DNA of 64,000 nt, from contig NZ_FNYD01000002.1 of NCBI RefSeq assembly GCF_900109035.1, forward strand, positions 372,001-436,000, in the 5' to 3' direction. Under the pieces are notes generated by a model. That model had not been told where the DNA came from. It searched no databases and saw nothing but the letters and a program-made list of their open reading frames with translations. The translations under genes were made by a program, and so were the position numbers. Source of the stretch: Cribrihabitans marinus (GTDB lineage Bacteria > Pseudomonadota > Alphaproteobacteria > Rhodobacterales > Rhodobacteraceae). Below are positions 27,889-37,377 of this stretch, piece by piece; positions within the stretch are counted from its first letter, which is position 1, and each line of letters starts with the position of its first letter.

Positions 27889-28896
27889 TCAGCCGCCCGT
27901 GTGGCTCATGTGGCGGGGCATCTGCCCATCCGCGCGCTGCCGGGAATAGTCGAAGTCATGCCCTTTGGGCTTGCGGTCGATGGCCGCGCGGATCGCGGCC
28001 TCGAGCGGCGCTTCGCTGTCCGGGCTCTCGCGCAGGGGGCGGCGCAGGTCGGCCATGTCCTCCTGGCCCAGGCACATATACAGCTCGCCCGTGCAGGTCA
28101 GCCGCACGCGGTTGCAGCTTTCGCAGAAATTGTGGCTGAGCGGGGTGATGAACCCGATCTTCTGGCCGGTCTCTTCCAGCCGGACATAGCGGGCGGGGCC
28201 GCCTGTCCGCTCGGCCAGGTCGGTGACGGTATAGTGCTCCTGGTAGCTGCGGCGCACGTCCTTGAGCGACCAGTATTGATCCAGCCGGTCCTCGTTGCCG
28301 ATATCGCCCATCGGCATGACCTCGATCCAGGTCAGGTCCATGTCGCGCTCGGCACACCATTCGGTGATGCGCGGCAGCTCCTCCTCGTTGAAGCCCTTGA
28401 GCGCGACGGCGTTGATCTTGACCCGCAGCCCGGCCTTCTGCGCCGCGTCGATGCCGTTCAGAACCTGCGGCAGCCGGCCCCAGCGCGTGACCTTCGCGAA
28501 TTTGGCCTCATCCAGCGTGTCGAGCGAGACATTCACCCGCCGCACCCCGGCGGTATAAAGCTGATCGGCAAAACGCGCCAACTGAGACCCGTTCGTGGTC
28601 AGCGTCAACTCCTTCAGCGCGCCGCTGTCCAGATGCCGGGTCATCGCGTTGAAAAAGGTCATGATGTCGCGCCGCACCAGCGGCTCGCCGCCGGTGATCC
28701 GCAGTTTCTCGACACCCAGACGAACGAATGTGGTGCACATCCGGTCCAGCTCTTCCAGCGTTAGCAAATCCTTCTTGGGCAGGAATGTCATGTTTTCGGA
28801 CATGCAATAGACGCAGCGGAAATCGCACCGGTCCGTGACCGAGACCCGCAGGTAGGTGATCGCGCGGGCGAAGGGATCAATCAATGGCGAGGTCAT
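27889..28896 (-). CDS. moaA: GTP 3',8-cyclase (molybdenum cofactor biosynthesis protein A)
   Basis: MoaA (335 residues) is a radical-SAM enzyme that makes 3',8-cyclo-GTP, the first step of molybdopterin synthesis. The CDFRCVYC motif near residue 25 binds the SAM-cleaving 4Fe-4S cluster. [20 protein letters not shown] near residue 270 supplies the second cluster, which binds GTP. The chain ends in the conserved Gly-Gly needed for activity in characterised MoaA. The start is the ATG at 28896; a frame extension to 28932 is not supported. It is the only cofactor gene here that would serve the molybdenum hydroxylase at 4527-7232. Confidence 0.96.
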   Translation of the reverse strand: MTSPLIDPFARAITYLRVSVTDRCDFRCVYCMSENMTFLPKKDLLTLEELDRMCTTFVRLGVEKLRITGGEPLVRRDIMTFFNAMTRHLDSGALKELTLTTNGSQLARFADQLYTAGVRRVNVSLDTLDEAKFAKVTRWGRLPQVLNGIDAAQKAGLRVKINAVALKGFNEEELPRITEWCAERDMDLTWIEVMPMGDIGNEDRLDQYWSLKDVRRSYQEHYTVTDLAERTGGPARYVRLEETGQKIGFITPLSHNFCESCNRVRLTCTGELYMCLGQEDMADLRRPLRESPDSEAPLEAAIRAAIDRKPKGHDFDYSRQRADGQMPRHMSHTGG

Positions 28897-28986
28897 GCCG
28901 CAATAGGTAAAGCGGAGCCATGCCGGCGACAAGGAGAAATCGCCTTTGCTCTGGTCCCGGCCTTCGCGGACAGTTAGGGTTTTGAC

Positions 28987-29412
28987 ATGCGAACCCTATT
29001 GCTGATTTCCATCGTGACGGTCGCAGGTTGCGACCAGTTCCGCTCCTCACTGGAAGGCCCCGCCGCCGCGCCCGACACTGAAATTGTCGCCGGCGAGGAG
29101 GCCCCGCCGCAAGCCACGGAGGGCGCCGCCGCGCCGCGCGACCAGATCGATCCGGGCTGGACCGGCGCGCGCCAGACCGTCGCCGGGCTGGGCGATCCGA
29201 CGATTCCCGGGCCATGGCTGGAAACGCCGCTGGTCACCCAGGAACGGCCCGGGCGGGTGGTGATGCGCAAGACCGGCGCCTCGGCGGTGGTCACGCTGAT
29301 CCCGTCGGGGGGCGAGGTCGGCTCGGGCAGCCGCCTGTCGCTGGCTGCGATGCGGGCCCTGCTGGCGCCGATCGACCAGTTGATCGAACTGGATGTCTAC
29401 TCCACCAGCTGA
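28987..29412 (+). CDS. Putative lipoprotein, unknown function
   Basis: This 141-residue product begins with a short lipoprotein signal: [15 protein letters not shown], with the lipobox Cys at residue 15. The region after it (about 20-60) is rich in Ala, Pro and Glu and probably disordered. The rest forms a small folded domain that ends [11 protein letters not shown] do not recognise the family, although the C-terminal segment looks like the conserved part. It is divergent from moaA and convergent with the AlkD-like gene. Confidence 0.7.
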   Translation: MRTLLLISIVTVAGCDQFRSSLEGPAAAPDTEIVAGEEAPPQATEGAAAPRDQIDPGWTGARQTVAGLGDPTIPGPWLETPLVTQERPGRVVMRKTGASAVVTLIPSGGEVGSGSRLSLAAMRALLAPIDQLIELDVYSTS

Positions 29413-29420
29413 CGGGATCC

Positions 29421-30122
29421 TCAGTCGCCGGGCGGACCCAGGTATTTGCCCGCTTCCCGGCGGGCAAACGCCTTCATGTCCGGCCCGTGGCGGTCCAGGA
29501 ACCGCCGCACGCGGTCGGGGTCGTGTTTGGACAGGTCGCGCAGCCACCAGGCCACCGCCTTCTGGATGAACCAGGTCTTGTCGGTGACATAGCCCGCGGC
29601 CCAGGACAGGATCCGGTCGCGCCGCGCCAGGTCCTCGGCCGAGGGATGCGTCATCTTGGTCCAGGGCAGGGTCGCCACCAGCGCGGCACGGCGGGTCCAC
29701 AGGTGGTCCGAGCCGGTCCAGCCCTCGACGATATCCAGGCGCGTCGGGTCCGCGGTCAATCGGCGCTGCATGGCCATGCAGGCGTGGTCGGCGATGGCCC
29801 AGGCATCGAAATCCGGAAGCCAGGAACACAGAAGCGCCCAGACGTCGTGATCGTCCGGGCGGATTCGGGCCTGGGTCAGCAGCTTGGCCGCGGCCACCCG
29901 CGCCTCGTGGATGTTCGTTCTCCACAGGGCATCCGCCAGTGCGACCCGTTCGGGCGCCGGCACGGCCCGCCGCCAGTCGCGGCTCAGGGCGTCGAGATCG
30001 GGGTTCGGCACACCCAGATAGGGGCGGTCGGCCTTGTGATAGGCGGCCATCTGCTCGGCCCGGCCGGGCTCGGCCCGCGCCCGGATCGCGGCAAGCGCCG
30101 CCTCGGGCGTGGGCGCGCTCAT
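29421..30122 (-). CDS. DNA alkylation repair protein (AlkD-like)
   Basis: The 233-residue all-helical protein matches the AlkD family of HEAT-repeat DNA glycosylases, which remove N3- and N7-alkylpurines. Family segments include KADRPYLGVPNPDLD near residue 32, then LWRTNIHEAR and the WALLCSWLPDFDAWAIADH stretch near 90-110. The Trp/Asp pair lining the lesion site in AlkD appears to be kept (WAIADH, then RRAALVATLPW). The C-terminal WFIQKAVAWWLRDLSKHDP is typical. The start codon overlaps the end of glmS by four bases, so it is the last gene read from a glmU-glmS-alkD unit... in transcript order it lies downstream of the aminosugar genes only if its own start is internal to that message; as placed, alkD actually begins at the glmS stop. 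Confidence 0.82.
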   Translation of the reverse strand: MSAPTPEAALAAIRARAEPGRAEQMAAYHKADRPYLGVPNPDLDALSRDWRRAVPAPERVALADALWRTNIHEARVAAAKLLTQARIRPDDHDVWALLCSWLPDFDAWAIADHACMAMQRRLTADPTRLDIVEGWTGSDHLWTRRAALVATLPWTKMTHPSAEDLARRDRILSWAAGYVTDKTWFIQKAVAWWLRDLSKHDPDRVRRFLDRHGPDMKAFARREAGKYLGPPGD

Positions 30123-31942
30123 TCCACGGTCACGGATTTCGCCAGGTTGCGCGGCTGGTCCACGTCGGTGCCCTTGGCGACGGCCGTGTGATAGGCAAGC
30201 AGCTGCGCCGGCAGGGCATAGAGGATCGGGGCCAGGCTGTCATGGACCCGCGGCATGCGGATCGTCTGCCAGACACCGTCGCCGGCCTCGGAGATGCCTT
30301 TGTCGTCCGAGATCAGCAGCACCTTGCCCTCGCGCGCCATCACCTCCTGCATGTTCGAGACCGACTTGTCGAACAGCTCGTCGCGTGGCGCCATGACCAC
30401 CACCGGCACCTGGTTGTCGATCAGGGCGATCGGCCCGTGCTTCAGCTCTCCGGACGCATAAGCTTCGGCGTGTATATAGCTGATCTCTTTCAGTTTTAGC
30501 GCCCCTTCTAGGGCGAGAGGGTACATCAACCCGCGGCCCAGGAACAGGATATCGCGGGCTTCGGCCAGGCGCTTGGCGACGCTCTCCATGGCCGGCTCCT
30601 GGTCCAGCGCGGCATTGATCGACGCGGGCAGGCCGCGCAACGCCGCGATGTGGTCGGCCAGATCATCGGCGGTCAGCGCGCCGCGATCGGTGGCGGCCTT
30701 GAGCGCGAGGATGAGCAGGACCGACAGCTGGCAGGTGAACGCCTTGGTCGAGGCCACGCCGATCTCGACCCCGGCATGGATCGGCAGGGCCAGGTCGCTT
30801 TCGCGGGCGATCGAGCTTTCGGGGACGTTGACCACCGACACGATGCGCTCTGCCTTGCCGGCGCAATAGCGCAGCGCGGCCAGCGTGTCGGCGGTCTCGC
30901 CCGACTGGCTGACGAAAAGCGCAAGCGTCCGCGCCGCGACGGGCGGTTCACGATAGCGGAATTCCGAGGCGATATCGACCTCGACCGGCAGGCGGGCCAG
31001 CTGTTCGAACCAGTATTTGGCTGTCAGGCAGGCATAGTAGGCCGTGCCGCAGGCCACCATGACCACGCGGTCGATCCCGGTGAAGTCCAGCCCGCCGTCG
31101 GGCAGGGTGACGGCATCGTCTCCCACCGGCAGATAGGCGCGCACCGCCTCGGCGATGGTGCTGGGCTGCTCGTGAATCTCCTTGGCCATGAAGTGCTTGA
31201 ACCCGGCCTTGTCGACCCGCGCGGCCTCGGCGCGAATGGTGCGAACCGCACGCTCGACCCGTGTGCCCTCGTCATTGCGGATCTCGAGAGACCTGCGCGT
31301 CACCACCGCACGGTCGCCCTCCTCCAGATAGGTGATGCGGTCGGTCAGCGGGGCCAGGGCGATGGCGTCCGAGCCCACATACATCTCGCCGTCGCCATGC
31401 CCGACGGCCAGCGGCGAACCCTTGCGCGCCGCCACGATCAGATCCTCTTCGCCCTCGAAGAGAAAGGCCAGGGCGAAGGCGCCGTGCAGCTTGTCGATGG
31501 CTCGAAAGGCGGCGTCGACCGGCGGCAGACCCTGTTGCAGGAAGTGCTGCGCCAGCAGGGCAACCGTCTCGGTGTCGGTTTCGGTCTCCGCGGCAAGCCC
31601 GTGTTCGGCCAGCTCCGCCCGCAGATCGCGGTAGTTCTCGATGATTCCGTTGTGCACCACCGCGACCGGACCGGCCTTGTGCGGATGCGCGTTGCCCACC
31701 GTCGGCGCGCCATGCGTGGCCCAGCGGGTGTGGCCGATGCCGGCCTTGCCGGGCAGGGGGTCGTGCACCAGCAGATCGCCCAGGTTGACCAGCTTGCCCA
31801 CCGCCCGCCGCCGGTCCAGCGCCGCGCCGTTCACGGTGGCGATGCCCGCGCTGTCATAGCCGCGATATTCGAGCCGTTTCAGCGCCTCGACAAGGATCGG
31901 GGCCGCTTCGTGCTCCCCCAGGACACCGACAATTCCACACAT
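30119..31942 (-). CDS. glmS: Glutamine-fructose-6-phosphate aminotransferase (isomerising)
   Basis: GlmS (607 residues) makes glucosamine-6-phosphate from fructose-6-phosphate and glutamine, the first committed step to peptidoglycan and LPS aminosugars. It begins MCGIVGVLG, so Cys2 becomes the N-terminal nucleophile. GHTRWATHG near residue 72 is part of the glutaminase site. The SIS isomerase half starts near 285, with VACGTAYYA and [13 protein letters not shown]. The C-terminus ends [10 protein letters not shown], the conserved swivel tail. It overlaps glmU by one base (TAATG) upstream and the AlkD-like gene by four bases downstream. No glmS ribozyme is expected or seen. Confidence 0.97.
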   Translation of the reverse strand: MCGIVGVLGEHEAAPILVEALKRLEYRGYDSAGIATVNGAALDRRRAVGKLVNLGDLLVHDPLPGKAGIGHTRWATHGAPTVGNAHPHKAGPVAVVHNGIIENYRDLRAELAEHGLAAETETDTETVALLAQHFLQQGLPPVDAAFRAIDKLHGAFALAFLFEGEEDLIVAARKGSPLAVGHGDGEMYVGSDAIALAPLTDRITYLEEGDRAVVTRRSLEIRNDEGTRVERAVRTIRAEAARVDKAGFKHFMAKEIHEQPSTIAEAVRAYLPVGDDAVTLPDGGLDFTGIDRVVMVACGTAYYACLTAKYWFEQLARLPVEVDIASEFRYREPPVAARTLALFVSQSGETADTLAALRYCAGKAERIVSVVNVPESSIARESDLALPIHAGVEIGVASTKAFTCQLSVLLILALKAATDRGALTADDLADHIAALRGLPASINAALDQEPAMESVAKRLAEARDILFLGRGLMYPLALEGALKLKEISYIHAEAYASGELKHGPIALIDNQVPVVVMAPRDELFDKSVSNMQEVMAREGKVLLISDDKGISEAGDGVWQTIRMPRVHDSLAPILYALPAQLLAYHTAVAKGTDVDQPRNLAKSVTVE

Positions 31943-33297
31943 TAGCTTTGCTCTTTCTGCTGCCGGGCCTTCTTGGATTTCAACATATCGAACAATTTGC
32001 GGGCGCGGCCCGGTTTGTTCTCCTGTTTCGCCCTGGCCAGGGCCAGGGCGTCGGCCTCGACATCCCGGGTGATCACCGAACCGGTCGCCGTCATCGCGCC
32101 ATCGCCCAGTTTCACCGGTGCGACCAGCATCGTGTCCGAGCCCACGAAGACGCCCGCGCCGATCTCGGTGCGGTGCTTCATGAAACCGTCATAGTTGCAG
32201 GTGATCGTGCCGGCGCCGATATTCGTGGCCGCGCCGACCGAGGCGTCGCCGATATAGCTCAGGTGGTTGACCTTGGCGCCCTCGCCGATCTGCGCGTTCT
32301 TGACCTCGACGAAATTGCCGACGCGGCTGTCCTCGGACAGTTCGGTGCCGGGGCGCAGGCGGGCATAGGGGCCGACCACCGCGCCGCGGCTGACATGGCA
32401 CCCCTCGAGATGCGAGAACGCGCGGATCACCGCGCCGCTTTCCACCGTTACGCCGGGGCCGAACACCACGTTGGGTTCGATCACCGCGTCGCGCCCGATA
32501 ACCGTGTCGGCGGCCAGATGCACGGTGTCGGGCGCCAGCAGGGTGACGCCCAACTCCAGCAGGTCGGCGCGCGCGCGGGCCTGAAAGATGGCCTCGGCCC
32601 GCGCCAGTCCGGCGCGGCTGTCCACGCCCAGGGTCTCGGATTGATCGCAGGCAACGGCGGTCACTCGCAGGCCCTGCGCGGCTGCGATTTCGACCACGTC
32701 GGTCAGGTAGTATTCGCCCGAGGCGTTGTCGTTGCCCACCGCGTCGATCAGGCCGAACAGTGTCTCGGCCCTGCACGCCATCAGGCCGGAGTTGCAGAAG
32801 GTGATCGCGCGCTCGGCCTCGGTGGCGTCCTTGAACTCGACGATGCGGGTCAGCCGGTCGCCGTCCATAACCAGCCGGCCATAGCGCGCGGGATCAGAGG
32901 CTTCGAAACCCAGGATCACCAGGTCGTTCTCGGCGCGGGCGGCCAGCATCCGCTCCAGCGTTTCGGGACGCAGGAAGGGCGTGTCGCCGTAGAGGACAAC
33001 CACGTCGCCGTCGAAACCCTCCAGCGCGGCGCGGGCCCGGGCGACGGCGTGGGCGGTTCCCAGCTGCTCATCCTGTGTCACCACCATCGCTTCGGGGTCC
33101 TCGGCGCGGGCGGCGGCGGACACCGCCTCGGCCCCGTGGCCGGCGACGATGACGGTGCGGTCCGGTGTCAGCGCCGCGCCCGAGCGCATGGCGTGAACCA
33201 GCATCGGAGCCTGCCCGATGGGATGCAGGACCTTGGGCAGGTCCGAGTTCATCCGGGTGCCCTTGCCGGCGGCAAGGATGACGAGGGCTGTGCTCAT
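31942..33297 (-). CDS. glmU: Bifunctional UDP-N-acetylglucosamine pyrophosphorylase / glucosamine-1-phosphate acetyltransferase
   Basis: GlmU (451 residues) acetylates glucosamine-1-phosphate and couples it to UTP to make UDP-GlcNAc. The N-terminal uridyltransferase domain (to about 230) has LAAGKGTRMNSDLPKVLHPI and DDVV-type YGDTPFL loops. The C-terminal left-handed beta-helix (about 250-430) contains the hexapeptide repeats, with GRDAVIEPNVVFGPGV as an example, and the acetyltransferase segment SYIGDASVGAATNIGAGTITCNYDG, whose His is replaced in position by NHLSYIGD preceding it. It is directly upstream of glmS and translationally coupled, giving a compact aminosugar operon. Confidence 0.97.
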   Translation of the reverse strand: MSTALVILAAGKGTRMNSDLPKVLHPIGQAPMLVHAMRSGAALTPDRTVIVAGHGAEAVSAAARAEDPEAMVVTQDEQLGTAHAVARARAALEGFDGDVVVLYGDTPFLRPETLERMLAARAENDLVILGFEASDPARYGRLVMDGDRLTRIVEFKDATEAERAITFCNSGLMACRAETLFGLIDAVGNDNASGEYYLTDVVEIAAAQGLRVTAVACDQSETLGVDSRAGLARAEAIFQARARADLLELGVTLLAPDTVHLAADTVIGRDAVIEPNVVFGPGVTVESGAVIRAFSHLEGCHVSRGAVVGPYARLRPGTELSEDSRVGNFVEVKNAQIGEGAKVNHLSYIGDASVGAATNIGAGTITCNYDGFMKHRTEIGAGVFVGSDTMLVAPVKLGDGAMTATGSVITRDVEADALALARAKQENKPGRARKLFDMLKSKKARQQKEQS

Positions 33298-33426
33298 ATC
33301 GAGGATTTCTCTTTCGTTTTTGCGCCGCCCGTTTTATCCGCTGGGCATCGGGGCGCAAGCAAGGCGGCGATCAAAACAGTTTGCGTGTTGCAACAGACTG
33401 GGGCGGAAACCTGCCGAGGGGGCGTG

Positions 33427-34089
33427 ATGCGGACGGTGATATTCGATCTGGACGGAACGCTTGCGGACACGTCCGGCGACCTGTTGGCCGCGGCCAACCT
33501 GTGTTTCCAGCAGATGGGTCACGGTGACGTGCTTGACCCATTTGACGACGCCGCCATCGCCATGCGCGGCGGGCGGATGATGCTGCGGCACGGATTGCAG
33601 CGCGTCGGGGCCTTTGACGACGTGCTGGTCGAGAAGTTCTATCCGGTGCTGCTGGACGCCTATGCGCAGGCGATCGACACCCACACCTATCTCTATCCCG
33701 GCGCGATGGAGGCTGTGCAGGAGCTCAAGGCGCTGGGATATGGCGTCGGCATCTGCACCAACAAGCCCGAGGGGCTGGCCGATCTTCTGCTGGGTCGTCT
33801 GGGCATCCGGGCCGAGTTCGCCTCGATGGTGGGCGCCGGGACCCTGCCGGCGAATAAGCCTGACCCCGAACCGTTGCGGGCCGCCGCGAGGCTGGCGGGT
33901 GGCGATCCAGCGCAATGCGTCCTGGTGGGGGATTCCGAGACCGACCGGGCCACGGCCCGCGCGGCGGGGGTGCCGTCGATCCTGGTCACATTCGGCCCAT
34001 CCGGCCACGAGATGGCGGCGCTGGAGCCCGAGGCGCTTCTGGACGAATTCGGCGATCTGGCGCGGGTCGTGCCGCGGTTGATCGGCTAA
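33427..34089 (+). CDS. gph: Phosphoglycolate phosphatase-like HAD hydrolase
   Basis: This 220-residue HAD phosphatase matches Gph, which dephosphorylates 2-phosphoglycolate. All four HAD motifs are present: DLDGTLADT near residue 7 (nucleophile Asp and general acid Asp), a Thr in ICTNKP, the Lys of KPDPEPL, and VGDSETD for Mg. The helical cap domain lies between motif I and residue 90. The start is the ATG at 33427, preceded by GAGGGGG; a GTG one codon upstream is possible. It is divergent from glmU. Phosphoglycolate itself is the likely but unproven substrate. Its product glycolate would lead to glyoxylate, the substrate of GlcB. Confidence 0.87.
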   Translation: MRTVIFDLDGTLADTSGDLLAAANLCFQQMGHGDVLDPFDDAAIAMRGGRMMLRHGLQRVGAFDDVLVEKFYPVLLDAYAQAIDTHTYLYPGAMEAVQELKALGYGVGICTNKPEGLADLLLGRLGIRAEFASMVGAGTLPANKPDPEPLRAAARLAGGDPAQCVLVGDSETDRATARAAGVPSILVTFGPSGHEMAALEPEALLDEFGDLARVVPRLIG

Positions 34090-34161
34090 TCGCGGCTTTG
34101 AAATCGTGGAAACGGCCGGCCGCCGCTTGACCGCTGGCTGGTGACGTCCGACAAATCCGAC

Positions 34162-35358
34162 ATGACCGAGACATTCACCGGCAGTTTCACCCAGCAGGAG
34201 CCGATCCCGGACGAGGCGATCGAGGCCGCGCTGGCGGTGATGCGGCACGGCCGCCTGCATCGCTACAACCAGGCGCCCGGCGAGATCGGTGAGGCCGCCC
34301 AGCTGGAGCAGGAGTTCGCGGCCCTGGTCGGCGCGAAATACTGCGTGGCGGTGGCCTCGGGCGGCTATGCGATGGCCACCGCGCTGCGTGCCGCAGGGGT
34401 TGGGCCCGGAGACGCGGTGCTCTCCAATGCCTTCACGCTGGCGCCGGTTCCCGGGGCCATTGCATCCTTGGGCGCGCGCCCGGTCTTTGTCGGCGTGGCC
34501 GAGGATCTGACCATCGACCTGGACGATCTTGCGGCCAAGGCGGATCAGGCCCGGGTCCTGCTGCTCAGCCACATGCGCGGCCATATCTGCGACATGGACC
34601 GGCTGATGGCGATCTGCGACGCCGCCGGCCTTCTGGTGATCGAGGATTGCGCGCACACGATGGGCGGGTCCTGGAACGGTGTGCCCTCGGGGCGGCATGG
34701 CGTGGCGGGCTGCTATTCCTGCCAGACCTACAAGCATGTGAATTCGGGCGAGGGCGGGTTGCTGGTCACGGACGATGCGGAACTTGCCGCGCGCGCGATC
34801 ATGCTGTCGGGATCCTACATGCTGTATGAACGCCATCTGGCGGCGCCGGCGCCCGAGGTCTTCGAGCGGATCCGCTACGAGACGCCCAACATCTCGGGGC
34901 GGATGGACAATTTGCGTGCCGCGATCCTGCGCCCGCAGCTGCGCCATCTGGACGCCCAGGTGCCGCGCTGGAACGACCGTTACCGCGTGCTGGAGGACGG
35001 GTTGCGTGGTCAGCCCGGCCTGACCGTGATCGAACGGCCCGCGCCCGAGGGATATGTCGGGTCGTCCATTCAGTTCCTGTTGCTGGACTGGGCCGCGGGT
35101 CAAGTGCGCGAGGTGATCGCGCGCTGCGCCGCCCGCGGGGTCGAGCTGAAATGGTTCGGCGCGCCCGAACCGGTCGCCTTCACCTCGCGCTATGACAGCT
35201 GGCGCTATGCCGAACCGCCGCGGATGCCGGACAGCGACCGGATCCTGGCCGGTATCGTCGACATGCGCGTGCCGCTGACCTTCAGCCTGGAGGATTGCGC
35301 CCTGATCGCCCGAATCATCCGGTCCGAGGTCGGCGCGGTGTTCCAGGGCGGCGCCTGA
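34162..35358 (+). CDS. DegT/DnrJ/EryC1/StrS-family aminotransferase
   Basis: The roughly 398-residue protein is a fold-type I PLP enzyme of the DegT/StrS family, which usually aminates nucleotide-linked keto-sugars. EEF-like binding starts near residue 60; VASGGYAMATAL holds the PLP phosphate, VIEDCAHTMGG supplies the ring-binding Asp and following His, and YKHVNSGEGG contains the Schiff-base Lys. The start is uncertain: ATG at 34162 is used, GTG at 34141 is in frame, and neither has a good ribosome site. No sugar-nucleotide genes surround it, so its substrate is open. Confidence 0.82.
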   Translation: MTETFTGSFTQQEPIPDEAIEAALAVMRHGRLHRYNQAPGEIGEAAQLEQEFAALVGAKYCVAVASGGYAMATALRAAGVGPGDAVLSNAFTLAPVPGAIASLGARPVFVGVAEDLTIDLDDLAAKADQARVLLLSHMRGHICDMDRLMAICDAAGLLVIEDCAHTMGGSWNGVPSGRHGVAGCYSCQTYKHVNSGEGGLLVTDDAELAARAIMLSGSYMLYERHLAAPAPEVFERIRYETPNISGRMDNLRAAILRPQLRHLDAQVPRWNDRYRVLEDGLRGQPGLTVIERPAPEGYVGSSIQFLLLDWAAGQVREVIARCAARGVELKWFGAPEPVAFTSRYDSWRYAEPPRMPDSDRILAGIVDMRVPLTFSLEDCALIARIIRSEVGAVFQGGA

Positions 35359-35369
35359 CGCCAGGGCGA

Positions 35370-35398
35370 TTGACCGGGGCCGGATTCGCTGCTATCAG
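35370..35398 (+). promoter_or_regulatory. Candidate promoter of the leucine-degradation cluster
   Basis: TTGACC at 35370-35375 and TATCAG at 35393-35398 are separated by 17 bases, the optimal spacing. They lie 42 bases upstream of the ivd start codon and just after the DegT-family gene ends. A near-palindrome begins immediately downstream of the -10 element. It is identified by eye. Confidence 0.55.
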
Positions 35399-35422
35399 TT
35401 TATTGAACACTTGTTCATAAAC
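35399..35422. promoter_or_regulatory. Candidate operator upstream of ivd
   Basis: TGAACA (35404-35409) and TGTTCA (35412-35417) form an inverted repeat with a 2-base centre. The arms extend outward to TTTA on the left and TAAAC on the right, with one extra base in the left arm. The site abuts the -10 hexamer, so a bound repressor would block initiation. It is not the motif I recall for LiuR-type regulators, and no regulator gene is adjacent. Confidence 0.45.
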
Positions 35423-35439
35423 GCGGGGAGGTCAGCGCG

Positions 35440-36603
35440 ATGTTCATGGCAACCATGCAGTTCGATCTGGGCGAGGACGTCAACGCCCTGCGCGAGATGG
35501 TGCATCGCTGGGCGCAGGAGCGCGTCAAGCCGATGGCGGCCGAGATCGACCGGACCAATGCCTTTCCCAACGAGTTGTGGACCGAGATGGGCGAGCTGGG
35601 CCTGCTGGGCATCACCGTGCCCGAGGAATTCGGCGGCGCCGAGATGTCCTATCTGGCCCATGTGATCGCGGTCGAGGAGATCGCCCGCGCCTCGGCCTCG
35701 GTGTCGCTCAGCTATGGCGCGCATTCCAACCTCTGCGTGAACCAGATCAAGCTGAACGGCAGCGACGCGCAGAAGCGCAAATACCTGCCCGGTCTGGTGT
35801 CCGGCGAGCATGTGGGCGCGCTGGCCATGTCCGAGGCGGGCGCGGGCTCGGACGTGGTGTCGATGAAGCTGCGCGCGGAAAAGCGCAACGACCACTATCG
35901 CCTGAACGGCAACAAGTACTGGATCACCAACGGCCCGGATGCCGACACACTGGTGGTCTATGCCAAGACCGATCCGTCCGCCGGCAGCAAGGGCATCACC
36001 GCCTTCCTGATCGAGAAGGAGATGAAGGGCTTCTCGACTTCGCCGCATTTCGACAAGCTGGGCATGCGCGGGTCGAACACCGCCGAACTGGTCTTCGAGG
36101 ATGTCGAGGTTCCCTTCGAGAACGTGCTGGGCGAAGAGGGCAAGGGCGTGCGCGTGCTGATGTCGGGGCTCGACTATGAGCGGGTTGTGCTGGCCGGTAT
36201 CGGCACCGGCATCATGGCCGCCTGCCTGGACGAGGTAATGCCCTATCTGGCCAGCCGCACCCAGTTCGGCCAGCCGATCGGGAATTTCCAGCTGATGCAG
36301 GGCAAGATCGCCGATATGTATACCGCGATGAACTCGGCCCGCGCCTATGTCTACGAGGTGGCCAAGTCCTGCGACAACGGCACCGTGACCCGCCAGGACG
36401 CCGCCGCCTGTTGCCTCTATGCCAGCGAGCAGGCGATGGTTCAGGCGCACCAGGCGGTGCAGGCGATGGGCGGCGCCGGGTTCATGAACGAAACCCCGGT
36501 CAGCCGGATCTTCCGCGACGCCAAGCTGATGGAGATCGGCGCGGGCACGTCCGAGATCCGCCGCATGTTGGTCGGCCGCGAACTGATGGCGGAAATGCTC
36601 TAG
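35440..36603 (+). CDS. ivd: Isovaleryl-CoA dehydrogenase
   Basis: Isovaleryl-CoA dehydrogenase (387 residues, FAD) oxidises isovaleryl-CoA to 3-methylcrotonyl-CoA in leucine breakdown and passes electrons to ETF. Acyl-CoA dehydrogenase motifs are complete: [13 protein letters not shown] and WITNGPDAD for FAD and substrate, and FGQPIGNFQ. The catalytic Glu sits at about residue 247 in [10 protein letters not shown], the position specific to isovaleryl-CoA dehydrogenases. The alternative C-terminal position used by other family members is Gly (EIGAGTSEI). The start is the ATG at 35440 after GGGGAGG; an ATG at 35446 is also possible. It is first in the liu cluster. Confidence 0.94.
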   Translation: MFMATMQFDLGEDVNALREMVHRWAQERVKPMAAEIDRTNAFPNELWTEMGELGLLGITVPEEFGGAEMSYLAHVIAVEEIARASASVSLSYGAHSNLCVNQIKLNGSDAQKRKYLPGLVSGEHVGALAMSEAGAGSDVVSMKLRAEKRNDHYRLNGNKYWITNGPDADTLVVYAKTDPSAGSKGITAFLIEKEMKGFSTSPHFDKLGMRGSNTAELVFEDVEVPFENVLGEEGKGVRVLMSGLDYERVVLAGIGTGIMAACLDEVMPYLASRTQFGQPIGNFQLMQGKIADMYTAMNSARAYVYEVAKSCDNGTVTRQDAAACCLYASEQAMVQAHQAVQAMGGAGFMNETPVSRIFRDAKLMEIGAGTSEIRRMLVGRELMAEML

Positions 36604-36662
36604 GCTGGATCGGGTGCCGGGTGGCCTTCGCCGCCCGGCGTCATATGGACAGGGAGAGCAGC

Positions 36663-37370
36663 ATGGCGAACCTCAAGGCGCTCTACATCAACACCTCGCT
36701 GCAACGGCAAAGCGGCGACAGCCATACCCGCGTCCTGCTCGAAGCCTCGGGCCGAATCCTTGCCGATCAGGGCGTTGCGGTCGAGCATCTGCATCTTCTG
36801 GACCACCAGGTGCCGCCCGGCGTCTATCCCGACATGACCGAACATGGCTGGGACACGGACGACTGGCCCGCGATTTGGGACCAGGTGCAGGCCGCCGACA
36901 TCCTTGTCATCGGCACGCCGATCTGGCTGGGCGAGGAAAGCAGCGTCTGCCGCATCCTGATCGAGCGGCTTTATGCCATGTCCGGCGAACTGAACGAGCG
37001 GGGCCAGTCGGTCTACTATGGCAAGGTCGGCGGTTGCGTGATCACCGGAAACGAGGACGGCATCAAGCACAGCGCGATGACCATCGGATTCGCGCTGAAC
37101 CATCTGGGCTATACCATTCCGCCGCAGGCCGACTGCGGCTGGATCGGCGAGGCGGGGCCGGGGCCGTCCTTCGGTGACCAGCTCGAGGATGGCAAGCGGG
37201 CGGGGTTCGACAATGATTTCACGCGGCGCAACACCACCATCATGACATGGAACCTGCTGCATCTGGCACGCATTCTGCGGCAGGCGGGCGGCTATCCGAA
37301 CCGGGGTAACGACCGGACTGCCTTCGCCGATGGAGACCGGTTCGGCTTTGCCCTGCCCGGCGAGGGGTAG
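36663..37370 (+). CDS. Flavodoxin-like / NADPH-dependent FMN reductase family protein
   Basis: The 235-residue protein has a flavodoxin-like fold. LYINTSLQRQSGDSHTR near the N-terminus resembles the FMN phosphate loop, and VIGTPIWLGEES near residue 82 is the typical isoalloxazine-contact segment of NAD(P)H-dependent FMN reductases. It lies between ivd and the acyl-CoA synthetase gene on the same strand, with a GGGAG site before the ATG at 36663. Its role in leucine catabolism is not known; possible jobs are quinone or flavin reduction. Confidence 0.8.
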   Translation: MANLKALYINTSLQRQSGDSHTRVLLEASGRILADQGVAVEHLHLLDHQVPPGVYPDMTEHGWDTDDWPAIWDQVQAADILVIGTPIWLGEESSVCRILIERLYAMSGELNERGQSVYYGKVGGCVITGNEDGIKHSAMTIGFALNHLGYTIPPQADCGWIGEAGPGPSFGDQLEDGKRAGFDNDFTRRNTTIMTWNLLHLARILRQAGGYPNRGNDRTAFADGDRFGFALPGEG

Positions 37371-37377
37371 GGGCGAC

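Noticed and set aside
31948-33426. Upstream extension of the gph frame over 490 codons
   Set aside because: This part is antisense to glmU and has no domain pattern; the HAD domain begins at 33427 with a ribosome site.
36411-36662. Extension of the FMN-reductase-like frame into ivd
   Set aside because: It is the out-of-frame reading of the ivd 3' end; the conserved fold begins at 36663.
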